A DNA stretch of 64,000 nt from positions 972,157 to 1,036,156 of the forward strand of contig JANPWX010000209.1 of NCBI GenBank assembly GCA_024734555.1. The letters are read 5' to 3'. Below are positions 24,701 to 34,473 of the stretch, in pieces. Within the stretch, counting starts at the first letter, position 1. The number at the start of each line of letters is the position of its first letter. A model generated the notes under the pieces. It made no database searches. It had not been told where the DNA came from and was given only the letters and a program-made list of their open reading frames with translations. A program made the translations under genes and the position numbers. Source of the stretch: Trochalopteron elliotii (lineage: Eukaryota > Chordata > Aves > Passeriformes > Leiothrichidae).

Positions 24701-27207
24701 ATGTGACACTCTGAACACTGCAGGCCATTCTCTATACAGATGTACTTACACATAGAGTGCATAATGTTCACAGTACACTGGTAAGAGTGGCTGGGTGAGA
24801 GCAGTGTGTGGTGTAAGCCCTCTCTGTTCCTAGATCTAGGTCCCGAGATCGTCGCAGACACCGCTCTCGCTCGGCCTCGCGGGAACGGAAAAGAAGGACT
24901 CGATCCAAATCCCGTGAGAAACGCCACCGCCACAGGTCCCGCTCCACCAGCCGCAGCCGGAGCCGCAGCCATCATAGAAGCAGGCACAGCTCCAGGGAGA
25001 GGAGCCGAGAACGCAGCTCCAAAAAGAGGTGAATGTTGCCTTAGAAACAAATGGCTTTCCCCGACACACAACGAAAATTTTCACACTGAATTAAGTTTAT
25101 GCTTACTACTTAGTAATTTCAACACATTTTGAGTCTGTCTCAGATTTCAGTTACAACTTCAGCATATTTATGATTAGATACACCAAAGTGATTTATTCTC
25201 TCTTTCTTTTATATAACAATAACAAGGTTATATATTATTTCTGTTTGGGATGAGTGCTACAGAGTATTGGTGGCAAGTTGATAATACCAGTTTCGTGCAG
25301 CATAGGAAGTGAAACAGCTGATTTTCATTTGAACCCAGGGATATCAGCAGTCATTTTACTAGAAATACATTCAGGTTTTCCCTTGGGCTCTTGTTCCCAA
25401 CACCAGAACCCATCTATTGTGAAAAGATAAAAGTAAGTTTAGGTATGCCTAAAACTTTTTCCACTGTATCTGAAGATTGTACATTGCAAGGACCTCTCAT
25501 GGAGAGATTACTGCAGGGGGCAGGCTGGGGCTGTTGCTTTTGAAGGATTCAGTTGCTGTCTGCTCCTGAGGATTGGCTGGCTTGTTTTACATGGATGAGG
25601 TGGGCATAATTTAAGAGTTGAGATTGTAAAATGAGACATTTGGTGGGGAGGTTCATGAACAGGATTCCTTTCTTGTGTAGGTTACCCACTGTGGCATACT
25701 TTGAGAGCAGTACAGTGAAAGAGTGCCCAGTCTTAAAACCTTGAGACTGTTGACCTGGAAGAACATAAAAGGTCAGGTTTTGAAGTTGCCACACATGCAG
25801 GGCTTATAGTTCAAATTATTTCAGGAGTTAAATTATTCTTACTTCTGCAGGGGACTTGGGCACGAGATACTTGCTAAACAGTTGTACTAACTCCAGGATT
25901 TGGCATGTAGCTTCTCTTCTTCTGGGACATGTAGTTTGTGGAATAGGGTAATGCCTGTGGATCTCAATGTTTTTTGCAAGTATGAAGTCTTGCAAAACGC
26001 TACATTGTAGGGAAAGTAATTTTCTCAGAAGAGCAGCTAACGTGAAAGGTCACTTCTTCGTAAGCTTACAAAAAGAAATTAGTAGAGGAGCATTTTGCAG
26101 ACCTTAGTTTTGAAGCTTGGAGGTGAAATGACAGTAACTTTCTGTAAATGGAGAGAGTACAGTCTCACTGTCTAGAGTACCAAATTTTTCAACTAGGAAG
26201 TGATTGGCTAGCTTTTAAGATTTTTCTGTAAAAGTTTGTATTAGAACATTTTGTGGTTGCAGTACATGGTAAAATACAGGTGGAAGGTTTTTCAAAAACA
26301 AACCTAAGTGGATCTGTAAGTCAATGTCTAATCCATTTTTCTCCCATACAGGTAGCTAATTTAATTTAAAACTACATAGTTTGTTTAGCAAACAGGTCTT
26401 TTCTGTGCCCATCATAAAGATTTTGAAAATGTCTATTTATCAGAGTAAGATATCTAAAAAGAACACTACCCCAACCTTTCAAAGTCACTCAAGGGTTAGT
26501 TCTTGTAACAAAATATGGTTGTAGATCTGGAACCAGATTCCAGATTTGGGTTGTATTTGTCATATAGAGCCTCCCTTCCAGAATTACGCAATTTAATATC
26601 CCCCTACTTTTAAGCAAACTCCTGTTTTCAAATGTGTTTTTTAAGTTTGTAATTTGAAGAGAAAGGCTAGACACTGTTATTAAACCAGAGACTGCAGATG
26701 AGAAATTTCTGCTCAACTCCTGTTTATGTAAACTTGGAGGTGGAGGCTGAAAGTAAGAGATGTAGTGAAGCACAATGAACTTAATCTGGGCTCTGTAATA
26801 AATGTAGATTAAATACAATCTCCAAGTACTTGTCTTTTGGAGTGGGAAGTAGGAAAGGGAGAAGGGTTGAATGATTTGATGTCTTCTTATACACTTCTGT
26901 TAACATAAATCTAAAGCTGGGTTGGAAAAAGAAGAAAAATGTAAAATGTAAGTGCTGTTTGATAGCTACCAATTCATGTCTAAGTTGAATTCTCAAATAC
27001 ACTGCACTTTTCAGATCCTCTAAAGAAAGATCTTCCAGAGACAAAGAGCGTTCAAGAGATCGCGATAGAACATCCCATGATAAAGACAGAAGCTCCAGGG
27101 AGAGGTCACCACGGGATTTCAAAGACAAGAAACGTTCCTACGAAAGCGCTAATGGCCGATCGGAAGAGCCGAGGAGCTCAGAGGAGCGTGAAGCAGGGGA
27201 GATATAA
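9674..27207 (+). CDS. LUC7L2: LUC7-like 2, U1 snRNP-associated splicing factor (5' end outside window)
   Basis: Nine coding exons are visible: 9674-9768, 17794-17892, 18738-18848, 19509-19652, 20719-20895, 22905-22996, 23876-23905, 24834-25028 and 27015-27207. All have AG/GT boundaries and compatible phases. The family acts in the nucleus with U1 snRNP and influences 5' splice-site choice. The product has a first Luc7 zinc finger (DDRVCKSHLLNCCPHDVL), a long helical/coiled-coil stretch (exons 17794 to 19652), a second finger (VCEVCSAYLGLHDNDRRLADHF), an Arg/Glu-rich segment, then an RS domain ending SSEEREAGEI and TAA. Residues such as CLKVHDLALRADYEIASKDQ and EELR fit LUC7L2 better than LUC7L. 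Only the N-terminal exon (about 21 residues in relatives) is missing. No stops or frameshifts are seen, so the gene is presumably functional. Confidence 0.96.
14338..14358. repeat. (AAAC)n microsatellite
   Basis: About five uninterrupted AAAC units run into an A-tract inside a LUC7L2 intron. It is a simple repeat with no evident function. Confidence 0.9.
16100..17035 (-). mobile_element. Retroviral-type LTR fragment (probable solo LTR)
   Basis: Relative to the minus strand, this block shows a U3-like GC-richer part, then a stretch around 16265-16420 with an AATAAA-type signal in AAGAAATAATAAACACG, followed by a U5-like C/A-rich tail. It differs sharply in composition from the surrounding intron. 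Its sequence style resembles songbird endogenous retrovirus LTRs; this is from memory of such elements, not a search. No internal viral genes flank it, so it is probably a solo LTR or fragment. The boundaries are approximate, as no target-site duplication was found. Confidence 0.5.
17794..17892 (+). CDS. LUC7L2: LUC7L2 coding exon (RMDLGECLK... segment)
   Basis: An exon of 99 bases (33 codons), phase 0 at both ends, with acceptor TCTTTTCAG and donor GTATGT. It encodes RMDLGECLKVHDLALRADYE followed by a segment ending DFFFELD, a highly conserved part of the Luc7 domain. The ECLKVHD and KDQDFFF residues favour LUC7L2 over LUC7L. Confidence 0.96.
18738..18848 (+). CDS. LUC7L2: LUC7L2 coding exon (AMDHLQSFIADCDRR...)
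   Basis: An exon of 111 bases (37 codons), phase 0 at both ends, with acceptor GTTTTAG and donor GTAAGC. It encodes AMDHLQSFIADCDRRTEVAK and continues through the KKRLAETQEE region to SAEVAAK, the start of the helical coiled-coil section. Reading through the donor gives an apparent longer frame that is intronic. Confidence 0.96.
19509..19652 (+). CDS. LUC7L2: LUC7L2 coding exon (helical linker)
   Basis: An exon of 144 bases (48 codons), phase 0 at both ends, with acceptor CTTTCAAG and donor GTAAGT. It encodes AERVHELNEEIGKLLAKVEQ and runs to ARVKKREAE. It is strongly charged with heptad-like spacing, consistent with the coiled coil between the two Luc7 zinc fingers. Confidence 0.96.
20719..20895 (+). 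CDS. LUC7L2: LUC7L2 coding exon with zinc finger 2
   Basis: An exon of 177 bases (59 codons), with acceptor TTTTCTAG and donor GTAAAT. It encodes EVYRNSMPASSFQQQKLRVC followed by EVCSAYLGLHDNDRRLADHF and a segment ending EKLEELR. The C-x2-C...H...H pattern is the second Luc7 zinc finger. This is the most conserved exon in the gene. Confidence 0.97.
20896..22904 (+). other. LUC7L2: LUC7L2 intron
   Basis: Non-coding and AT-rich. It contains an A-tract running into an AT dinucleotide repeat at about 22730-22758. No other feature was recognised. Confidence 0.8.
22730..22758. repeat. A-tract and (AT)n microsatellite
   Basis: A run of A bases followed by alternating AT/GT sequence inside a LUC7L2 intron, about 150 bases before the next exon's acceptor. 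Confidence 0.85.
22905..22996 (+). CDS. LUC7L2: LUC7L2 coding exon (Arg/Glu-rich)
   Basis: An exon of 92 bases, with acceptor GCTTTCAG and donor GTAGGC. It encodes RIVADKQEKRNQERLKRREE and then RE-repeat residues to KLR plus a split arginine codon. This is the basic/acidic alternating helix that leads into the RS domain. Confidence 0.95.
23876..23905 (+). CDS. LUC7L2: LUC7L2 micro-exon (SRSHSKHAK)
   Basis: A 30-base exon between ATTTCAG and GTATAT. It completes a split arginine and encodes SRSHSKHAK, aligned with the SRSHSKNPK segment of known LUC7L2. Phases match both neighbours. Being so short, it could be alternatively skipped; skipping it would keep frame. Confidence 0.88.
24834..25028 (+). 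CDS. LUC7L2: LUC7L2 coding exon, RS domain part 1
   Basis: A 195-base exon with acceptor TTCCTAG and donor GTGAAT. It encodes an RS-rich stretch beginning SRSRDRRRHRSRSASRERKR and including RSRSTSRSRSRSHHRSRHSS. It is much more GC-rich than its flanking introns, which explains the shadow frames in the other phases. RS domains mediate contacts within the splicing machinery. Confidence 0.94.
25029..27014 (+). other. LUC7L2: LUC7L2 last intron
   Basis: Two kilobases of AT-rich intron. No repeat or RNA gene was recognised. Short frames here are chance. Confidence 0.75.
27015..27207 (+). CDS. LUC7L2: LUC7L2 last coding exon and stop
   Basis: The acceptor is CTTTTCAG. The exon encodes SSKERSSRDKERSRDRDRTS, more RS/RD repeats, then KDKKRSYESANGRSEEPRSS and EEREAGEI, ending at TAA (27205-27207). 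The EREAGEI end is the conserved C-terminus of LUC7L and LUC7L2. Confidence 0.96.
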
Positions 27208-28060
27208 CTGGCTGTATATTGACCTGATCTCTAGCTTCCTATGGAGTTGCATACTTTGGTTTAGTTTACAGTTGTTCAAAGGGACGCCAGTAAGCAGTTC
27301 CAACACTGATCCAACTAGGGTAGATGTACAGTACATAAAAGTGGTTATAACAAAGTCAGAATTAAACCCCATGAATTAATGATGCCTAAAGCTGCGTCCT
27401 GGATTTCCATCAAGTTGTAAAACTTTTCTCAAAGATTTCTCTTTATTTAGGACAACAGTTTTATGTACCAAGATGCAGATCTCAGTGTTTTTAATCTCCT
27501 TTCCAATACAAGTTAGTGAACAAATTATATTGTACTACTTGCCTTGGGTGCTTTTGAACCTTTATAAATTCTCCAATTCTGCTCCAGTCAAAACAGCAGT
27601 CAAAACATTGAAAGGTTGTATTTGGGGGGACTTTTTTTGTTGTTTGCTTTTTTGTAAGAGGGTGGGTGGATGGATATTAACTTTTACTCTTAAGATTATG
27701 TTCTCAGTGTTGGGTTTTATTTTTGTTTGGGATCCTAGGAGTTGATGACAAGTGGGAGCATTTAGACAGGAACATGTGCTGGAGAAAGTGGAAATGTCTT
27801 TTTACAGTGCCTATTTAGACTGGGAAAATTGAACAGCTGTTGCATTACATCTTTTTCATTTCTACTTAAATTTTGAAATCAAAGCCAGTCCCATATCTGT
27901 ACTATTTGATTGGTATGTGTTCAATATATTTTTTTCCATAAGGACTCTTATTGCTTTTTCTTGTGGAGTACACCTTTAATTGTATTAAAACAAACAAACA
28001 AACAGAAAAAACCAGCAACATCAAACAAAAATTAAGAACAAAAGAAATAAAAAAAAATTT
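27208..28060 (+). other. LUC7L2: LUC7L2 3' UTR with candidate poly(A) signals
   Basis: AT-rich sequence after the stop with no further coding. Candidate cleavage signals are ATTAAA at 27984-27989 and AATAAA at 28046-28051, in a very A-rich context. Which one is used cannot be read from the sequence, and longer 3' UTR forms are possible. Confidence 0.55.
28046..28051 (+). terminator. LUC7L2: AATAAA poly(A) signal candidate for LUC7L2
   Basis: A canonical hexamer about 840 bases after the LUC7L2 stop. It sits in an A-rich tract that may itself come from an old insertion, so it is a candidate only. Confidence 0.4.
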
Positions 28061-28254
28061 AAAAGAAACCATATTGTCCAATAACTTAACAAGGATATAC
28101 TGGTCTCTTAAGGTGGTTAACTAGCAGTTCAGTCTTTTAAAAAATACCTGATTATTTTATTTGAGTTTTTAACATACAGATGTGCACTAGTAGAAGCAGT
28201 CATTCCACTTACAGTCCTGATTATTCTAAAATCTTCAAAAGCAGGAATGTGTGG

Positions 28255-29145
28255 AGTCAGAATCTTAGAACAGTTTGGTTTGGAAGGGAAAGATCATCCA
28301 GTTCTCCGCTTCCTGTGGTCAGGGAGACCTTTTTCTAGACCAGGTTGCTCAGAGCTCCGTTCAGCCTGGCTTTGAACACTTCCAAGGATGGGGCATCCAC
28401 AACTTCTGTGGGCAATGCCTCACCACCCTCACTGCAAAGAATTGATTCCTAATATCCAATCTAAATCTACCGTCTTTCAGTTTAAAGCCATTCCCCCTTG
28501 TCCTGTCATTACATGCCTTTGTAAAAAGTCCCTCTCCTGTTGTAGGCTCCCTACAGGTACTAGAGCATGCTCTGAGATCTCTCCAGAGCCTTTTCTTCAG
28601 GCTGAACAACCTGAACTCTGTTGACCTTTTCTCACAGGAGAGGTGCTCAGTCCCTCTGCTCATCTTTGTGGCTTCCTGTGGGCCCACTCCAATAGGTCCA
28701 TGTCCTTCCCGTGCTGAAGATCCCAGAGCTTGGATCCAGATGGGGTCCCACCAGAGCAAAGCAGAGGGGCAGAATCCCTTCTTTCACCTTGCTGCACATG
28801 CTGCTTTGGGTACAGCCCAGGACACATTAGGCTTTCTGGGCTGTGAGTGCACCTTGGGTCATGCCCAGCCCCTCATCCACTCCAAGTCGTTTTTGGCACA
28901 GCTGCTCTATCTCTTTGTCCTTCAGCCTGGATTTGTGCTTGGGATTGCCCTGACCCAGGTGCCACACCTTGCACTTGGCCTTGTTGAACTTCTTGAGCTT
29001 TGCACAGACCCACTCCTCAAGCCTGTTGAGGTCCTGTGGATGGTATCCCTTCGCTCCACTGTGGTGACTGTACCAACTCACTGAGGGTGCCCTTGATCCA
29101 AGTCCACGTTGCTGACAAAACATAAAGGGGTTGCTGCGCATTCTG
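28255..29145 (-). mobile_element. CR1 LINE, 5'-truncated copy
   Basis: Read on the plus strand this is the reverse complement of a CR1 3' end: a remnant of the terminal ATTCT repeat, the segment about wound or incision-like text AGATCATCCAGTTC, and the GGCATCCACAACTTC block are all recognisable. The copy covers part of the reverse-transcriptase coding region, visible only as broken frames, and the 3' UTR. It is diverged and inactive. CR1 is the dominant LINE of birds. Confidence 0.85.
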
Positions 29146-29404
29146 TTGGATTGAAAGTGCTTTGGGGCATTTGAACTACTCAGCTGCGCCCTACTCCCAC
29201 ACAGAAGAATTTAGATACTGGTAAATTTTCCTCCTTGTAATCACATCACTGAGTTACCTAATAGTGATGCTTAAGAGCAGTTTGTAATGATTTACTGGCA
29301 TTTCCAGCAGGTTCTGCAGCCTCTGTCCCTCCCTAGTGCTAGTGCCTATGAAGGCCTGCTTAACATCATTGTGTAATACCATTCACTGTACGTTTGTCCT
29401 CAGT

Positions 29405-29818
29405 GTTGTTTCTGTAGCATCTTCTGAAGAGCAACTGAGGGAGCTGGGGTTGTTTAGCCTGGAGAAAAGGAGACTCTGAGTGACCTTATTACTCTCTATA
29501 ACTTCCTGAAGGGTGGTTGTAAACAGCTGGGTGTTGGTCTCTTTCTCCAGGCAGCAACTGACAGAACGAGAGGACACAGTCTTAAGCTGTGTCAAGGGAA
29601 ATACAGGTTGGACATTAGGAAGCAGTTTTTCACAGAAGAAGTGATAAAATACTAGAATGGTCTGCCCGGGGAGGTGGTAGAGTCACCATCCCTGGATGTG
29701 TTTAAAAAGAGACTGGATGTGGCACTCGATGCCATGATCTAGTTAAGGTGTTTGGGCTGGGTTGGACTCGATGATCTTGAAGGTCTCTTCCAACCTACAC
29801 ATTCTGTGATTCTGTGTG
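29405..29818 (+). mobile_element. CR1 LINE 3' fragment
   Basis: It contains the diagnostic CR1 3' UTR text GGTTGGACTCGATGATCTT followed by CTTCCAACC and ends in the ATTCTGTG repeat (ATTCTGTGATTCTGTG), the element's 3' terminus. It lies in the opposite orientation to the copy at 28255-29145, so the two 5' truncation points face each other. Confidence 0.9.
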
Positions 29819-30005
29819 GTCAGAACACATGGATGATAATTCTAATACAGAACATAATTTAGCAGTGTATTGGCTGGCAATGAAAACTAGAACAGGACCT
29901 GTACACCTCTGCAAGGACTTGGATCCAGCATTGCACATTCCACTTTGAATTCACATCGTTTTAAGCTCCCAAAGTGAGGATGACTACTTAACCCTTTTAA
30001 TTTGT

Positions 30006-30029
30006 TTGTTTATTTATTTATTTATTTAT
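30006..30029. repeat. (TTTA)n microsatellite
   Basis: Consecutive TTTA units preceded by a TTTG-type start. A simple repeat in spacer. Confidence 0.9.
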
Positions 30030-30268
30030 CCCTTTGAATTCTGAGCATGAGTTTCCTTTCTGGGACTGTTTCTTGATTTCCTGGATGGCCCAGGTGCTTG
30101 ATGAATGGAAGTTACCAGTGTTTGTCCATCTAGTACTGCCAGAGTGTAAGTGCTTGATAACATCTGTCATCACATAGTTGTTAATGGGATTCTAGTGGTG
30201 TGGTAAAAGGTGACCAGTCATTTCTAGATACATCTTACATAGCACAAGTGCCAGTGATTCCTTTGGAA

Positions 30269-30302
30269 TTCCTTTCTGGAATAATGATATTCCAGAAAGG
30301 AA
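30269..30302. repeat. Perfect 15-bp inverted repeat (hairpin)
   Basis: Arm 1 TTCCTTTCTGGAATA (30269-30283), loop ATGA (30284-30287), arm 2 TATTCCAGAAAGGAA (30288-30302). All 15 positions pair. A partial third copy of the ATGATATTC-AGAAA text follows at about 30308-30325. Confidence 0.9.
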
Positions 30303-31142
30303 CGATAATGATATTCTAGAAATACTGAGGACCTGTCTCCCCCTGCAGCCAACTAGAAATTATGTATTGTAAAAAGGGGGAGGAAGAGAGGGGTGGGTGA
30401 GATTTGCATACTGTTACAAAACAGTGCCTAGACTCTACACTAGTAGATTCTTGATAATATGCCATTCATTTTACAAATGGTTTTTAAATTTTATTACAAA
30501 ATTGGGATTTGGCTTGGGCCTTCCCTTATGTAGAGGAAGTACCACACTAAATGTTAAGCAAGAAGGTAAGGCTTATCTCTGATTACCTTATAAAATCATC
30601 TGAATTATTCATGGAAATACAGGACTGAAGTGCAGTTGGGAAGAAAAAATTAAGATGACTGATGAAACATACTTAGGATGAAAAAGATTTGAAGCATCTA
30701 TCAGAAGAGGAGAGTTGTGCCTAATTACGGATCTTCCACGCATCAGAACCCAATGACCTTAGTTTCCAGGAGTGCAAAACTGAAGTATTCATAACCTGTA
30801 AATTTCCTGCTGGACAGCTGAAGAGTGGTATGGACAGACCTTAGTCTTCATGGTTAAATAGGTTATGCAGTGGAGCTCTTGAGGGAACCTAGATGCTGTA
30901 GCTGAACATCAGCTTTTGAGATCTTGGAAATTTTGCTGATGTAGTTGTAGCTCCATAGCAAAGAAGATGTACGAAATGAGTAGAAAAAGTAAATTACTTA
31001 ACTGATTTGAAGTGAACAGCAGTGAACCTGCAAGCATCATTCCCGTATCTCATAATCAGTCCAGATTAGTCGGGGGAATGCAAAACGAAAAGGTTAAGAT
31101 TATAAGGATCTGGAGAATGGCACATTACCAGAAATGAGATCC

Positions 31143-31345
31143 TCTCCTGAACATGGAATCATAGAATTGGTTACCTTGAAAAAGCCCCTCAAGATCATCA
31201 AATCCACCCATTAGCCCAGCACTGCCCAGCCCATCACTAAACCACATCCCCAAGTGCTGCATCTTCATACCTTCTAAATACTCCCATGGATGGCTACTCA
31301 GCCACTTCCCTGGAGTGTCTGGCCCAGTGTCACACAGCCTGTGTG
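31143..31345 (-). mobile_element. CR1 LINE 3' fragment
   Basis: It starts with the reverse complement of the CR1 3' terminus (GGAATCATAGAATTGGTTA) and continues through AAGATCATCAAATCCACCC and the CCCATGGATGG block, all typical of CR1 3' UTR. It is 5'-truncated and diverged. Confidence 0.85.
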
Positions 31346-34240
31346 TTGCTTTTCCCACTGCAGCAGGAGGAACCACACAGTAAAATGGTGACATTCCAAG
31401 CAGGGGTGCTTGGCCTAGTGCCACTGTATCCCATTACCCAACTTAAAACTTGCTGTTGGAGCTGGCACTGGAGGCTCTTCCTTTGTCCCCTTGCCTTACA
31501 ACAGCTGTTGAATCTGGGAGTTACCATCCCATTGCTACAATGATAACCCTGCCCTGGAGCCCTTTTCTCTGTCCAGCCTATCTTGCACCACCCATGCCCA
31601 GGAGCAATGGGAGAAAACAGGTAAACCAGCTCTCTAAGCCAGTGCAAAGGGATGATTTAACAATTGGTAAATAGCCTTGGAGCAGGGATTATCTGTGTAG
31701 CTGAACAGAGAATGGTAACAAGACTTCAGACCCCTGGGGCCAGTTCGAGGCAGCCGAGGGCATGGGTGGATACATTCAAGTGGGTTTAGCAGTAGGGATG
31801 CAGCAGATGGCGGTTGCAGTTAGCATTAAACTAAGTCTAAATGCAGACAGCCACGCTTCAGAGGCAATGGCAGTGTGCTGAGTGCTGTCTAGGGGCCTGC
31901 AGCACCTGATAACCTCCAGTTTACTGTCCTATGTCCCATATTTCACATGCCACCTTCCTCAGTATTGTTGTCCTTCATTCCACAGACAGTAGAAATTAGT
32001 TTCTTCTGATGCAGAGGCTTATAAAAAATGTTAACGCATTCTTCGTCCAGTCCTGCACGATGGTTCTTGCTCTTTGGTTTTTTGCTTTGATCACTTTTTT
32101 CCCCTTCTTTAATAAATTCTTGCACTGTTATGACTTATGTAATTATTTATTCTTTTCAGTAAGACCTGAAATCTGTATTTCCCTGCAGTTTAAAAAACTG
32201 GGAAGCAGCAGACTGCTGGACCAGAGTTGTACCAGCAGCTGGAAGTACAAGGAAAGAGCAAGAAATGTTTGCTTCTAGCTCTGGCTCTCCGCTTTACCTC
32301 TGCTTTCCCCTCTGTGGGCATATAATGGAGTCACCAGGAAGTTAGAAAGTTCTCTCATTACTTACCTCTCCTGGCTCTGGCTTTTCACATCCTGTTGCTG
32401 GGGAAACTGCAGTCCCAAATCCCTTCCCCTAGGCTCAGTGGTGCTGCCAGAGCCCTGCAGGTAAGCAGAGTTCTAGGAGATGCACCATCAGAAAGGCAGG
32501 ATTAACTAGCAACAAAGCAGGGCTGGACACCAGCAAGGTTACAGAGGGCATGAGAGCAGCAGGAGCTACCGTGGCTGTAACAGCCCTTTCCCAGGCTGAA
32601 ATGATCTGACAAATGCTGACTGTGGTAAAGTATTGATGGCGTTGCTCAGAGTGCACAAGGGTTAGAAATTGTCCCCAGATACTGGCTCAGAGTGGCTGCA
32701 AAGAAGGCACTTTTACAGCACTGGCCCTCAGGCACCTTCAGCCCAGCTCAAGCCTCTTCTCCATCTCTAGAAGGTGGTAAGTAGGTGGGGACATTGTGCT
32801 GGAACCACTGCAAGTTTTTGAATTGCTGCCTTCAAATCTTCCTAAGCTCAAACTGGTTTGCAGCAGAGCAATGGGAGTAAAGAACTGCCACCACCTCTCT
32901 TGAGAGCTTTAACTACTTGTACTCCCTCAGAGGGATCTGAGACTATATATTTTTTACACATCTTGTTCTTTTTTTACAGTCCTTGCCAATGCTGTGCAAT
33001 GTGCTTCCCTTTCTCCCCGAGCTGAACAGAACACTGAAGCAAATAAAGCAGCCTGCCTCATCTTCCCCTCAGGCTAGAGTTCCTCTTCTGGACTTTGGGA
33101 TTTAGCATCCTTTGCCAAATGCAGTGGGTGAGGAAAACTACATGTTGAATGAAGGAAAAGTGCATTTTTACTTGTTTACAAAACTGTTGCTTCACAGTTA
33201 AGTGAAAACTGTGAGAAGCCTGACTGCCACAAGTATGATGAGTGCCTGGGTGGAAGCTTGAGCTGGTTTTGGAAACCCCCCTGTACCACCAGTAAATGTG
33301 CACTGTAACCAGCTGCCACTACTGCACAGCACCTTTTCTGTGAACCAAATGAGAGGGCACATCTGCTTTCTCTGTGTTTATTGCATTACACTGAAGCAAA
33401 CCAGCATGTGGTTACTCGCAATATTTCACAAAGTCTAAGGACTACAAAGAAAAGCAACTAAATAGTTCAGGACCCAGTTAGCACTGAAGGGAGGCTCAGG
33501 CTGTGTGACTGGACAGAACAAGTCCTGTGCCAGGCTGAACCCCCTGTGCTGCCCATGCAGTGAGGCAGCAGTCTCCATCAGTTTGGGTGCATTTTGAGTG
33601 CACAAGAGCCAGTGAGCTCTACTCTTGCTTCATGGGGCAATGCAACTCAAGTAATTTCCTGGGAGTTACACCATGCAATTCACACCCTGGCGACGTTCAT
33701 CCCTGCCCAGAGGGGTCCAGTGGTGACCACACTCAGTGTTGTCATCCCTTCTGCTGAAAGCTGCTCTGAGAAATCAAGGTTTGGTGACTCTCCTGGCTCA
33801 TGCAAGATGGGATTTTCCTCATGTCTCTCCCAGATGCTGGTCATTCCCATACACCACTTCCCCCTTGCTTAAGTTCAAACACAAAACAATACTCATGCCT
33901 CTTAAATAATAACCTCTACCAAGATTCTGGAGATGCTTCAAAATGGTCTCCTTCCTGTCATTCGTGAGGATGGAGAGGTGGTAGGTGAGCAAAAGAGCTG
34001 TTGGTGCTGCTGGAAGGAGCAAGTCTTTCTTTTAGGAATAGAAAGCTTAAAATCACCATCTTAAAATGTAGTCTTCAAGGGTGGTGGCCAGAAGAACCCA
34101 CCTGAAACACTGAAACTGCAAAGCACATCAGGATTTGTTGGTTGACTTTGATGGATCTGGGTTTTGTTCAGCTGTAGAAACTCAGTTTGCTAAGGAAATT
34201 ATTGACATTGATATCTATATTGTAGAAGCGTTTTTTCTGC
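31346..34240. other. Intergenic spacer downstream of globin E
   Basis: A mixed-composition spacer. Open frames of up to 105 codons near 31330-31674 and 33560-33872 show no recognisable motif and overlap on both strands, as expected by chance or from old repeat sequence. No RNA gene was recognised. Confidence 0.6.
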
Positions 34241-34246
34241 CCTTTC

Positions 34247-34252
34247 TTTATT
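34247..34252 (-). terminator. GbE: AATAAA poly(A) signal of globin E
   Basis: The minus-strand AATAAA (TTTATT on plus) lies about 93 bases after the globin E stop codon, at a normal distance for a compact globin 3' UTR. Confidence 0.6.
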
Positions 34253-34344
34253 TTTAAATTTAATTTTTCCAGCTGTGGGTCAGGGTCCAAAAGCAGTAAA
34301 TCAGTGCTGGCATGTTGTTTGAAGAGCCTGGAGGATGCATATCC

Positions 34345-34473
34345 TCACCAACCCTCCTCTTTGTAGATATTGTTCAGCTGAGTGCAGATTTCATTGGTCA
34401 CCTTCTCAAAGGAAGCTTTGCTATCTCTGCCAAATTTCTCCTCCATCAATTGTAAGATAATGTCACAGATAAT
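34345..34473 (-). CDS. GbE: Globin E exon 3
   Basis: A 129-base exon after acceptor TGTTTAG. It encodes IICDIILQLMEEKFGRDSKA, then the H-helix region ending IYKEEGW and TGA. Phase 0 with exon 2. Confidence 0.95.
   Translation of the reverse strand: MICDIILQLMEEKFGRDSKASFEKVTNEICTQLNNIYKEEGW

Larger units (their letters stand above)
29819..31142. other. Intergenic spacer with simple repeat and hairpin
   Basis: No gene seen. It contains a TTTA microsatellite (about 30006-30029) and a perfect 15-bp inverted repeat with a 4-base loop (30269-30302), listed separately. Confidence 0.7.

Noticed and set aside
24664..25132. Frames of 82-135 codons across the LUC7L2 RS exon
   Set aside because: They are other-phase and antisense shadows of the GC-rich RS-encoding exon.
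9674..27207. LUC7L as the identity instead of LUC7L2
   Set aside because: Residues at several positions (DTTRQRIKFSDD, ECLKVHD, DQDFFF, VEESQKVMDEVE) match LUC7L2; LUC7L differs at these.
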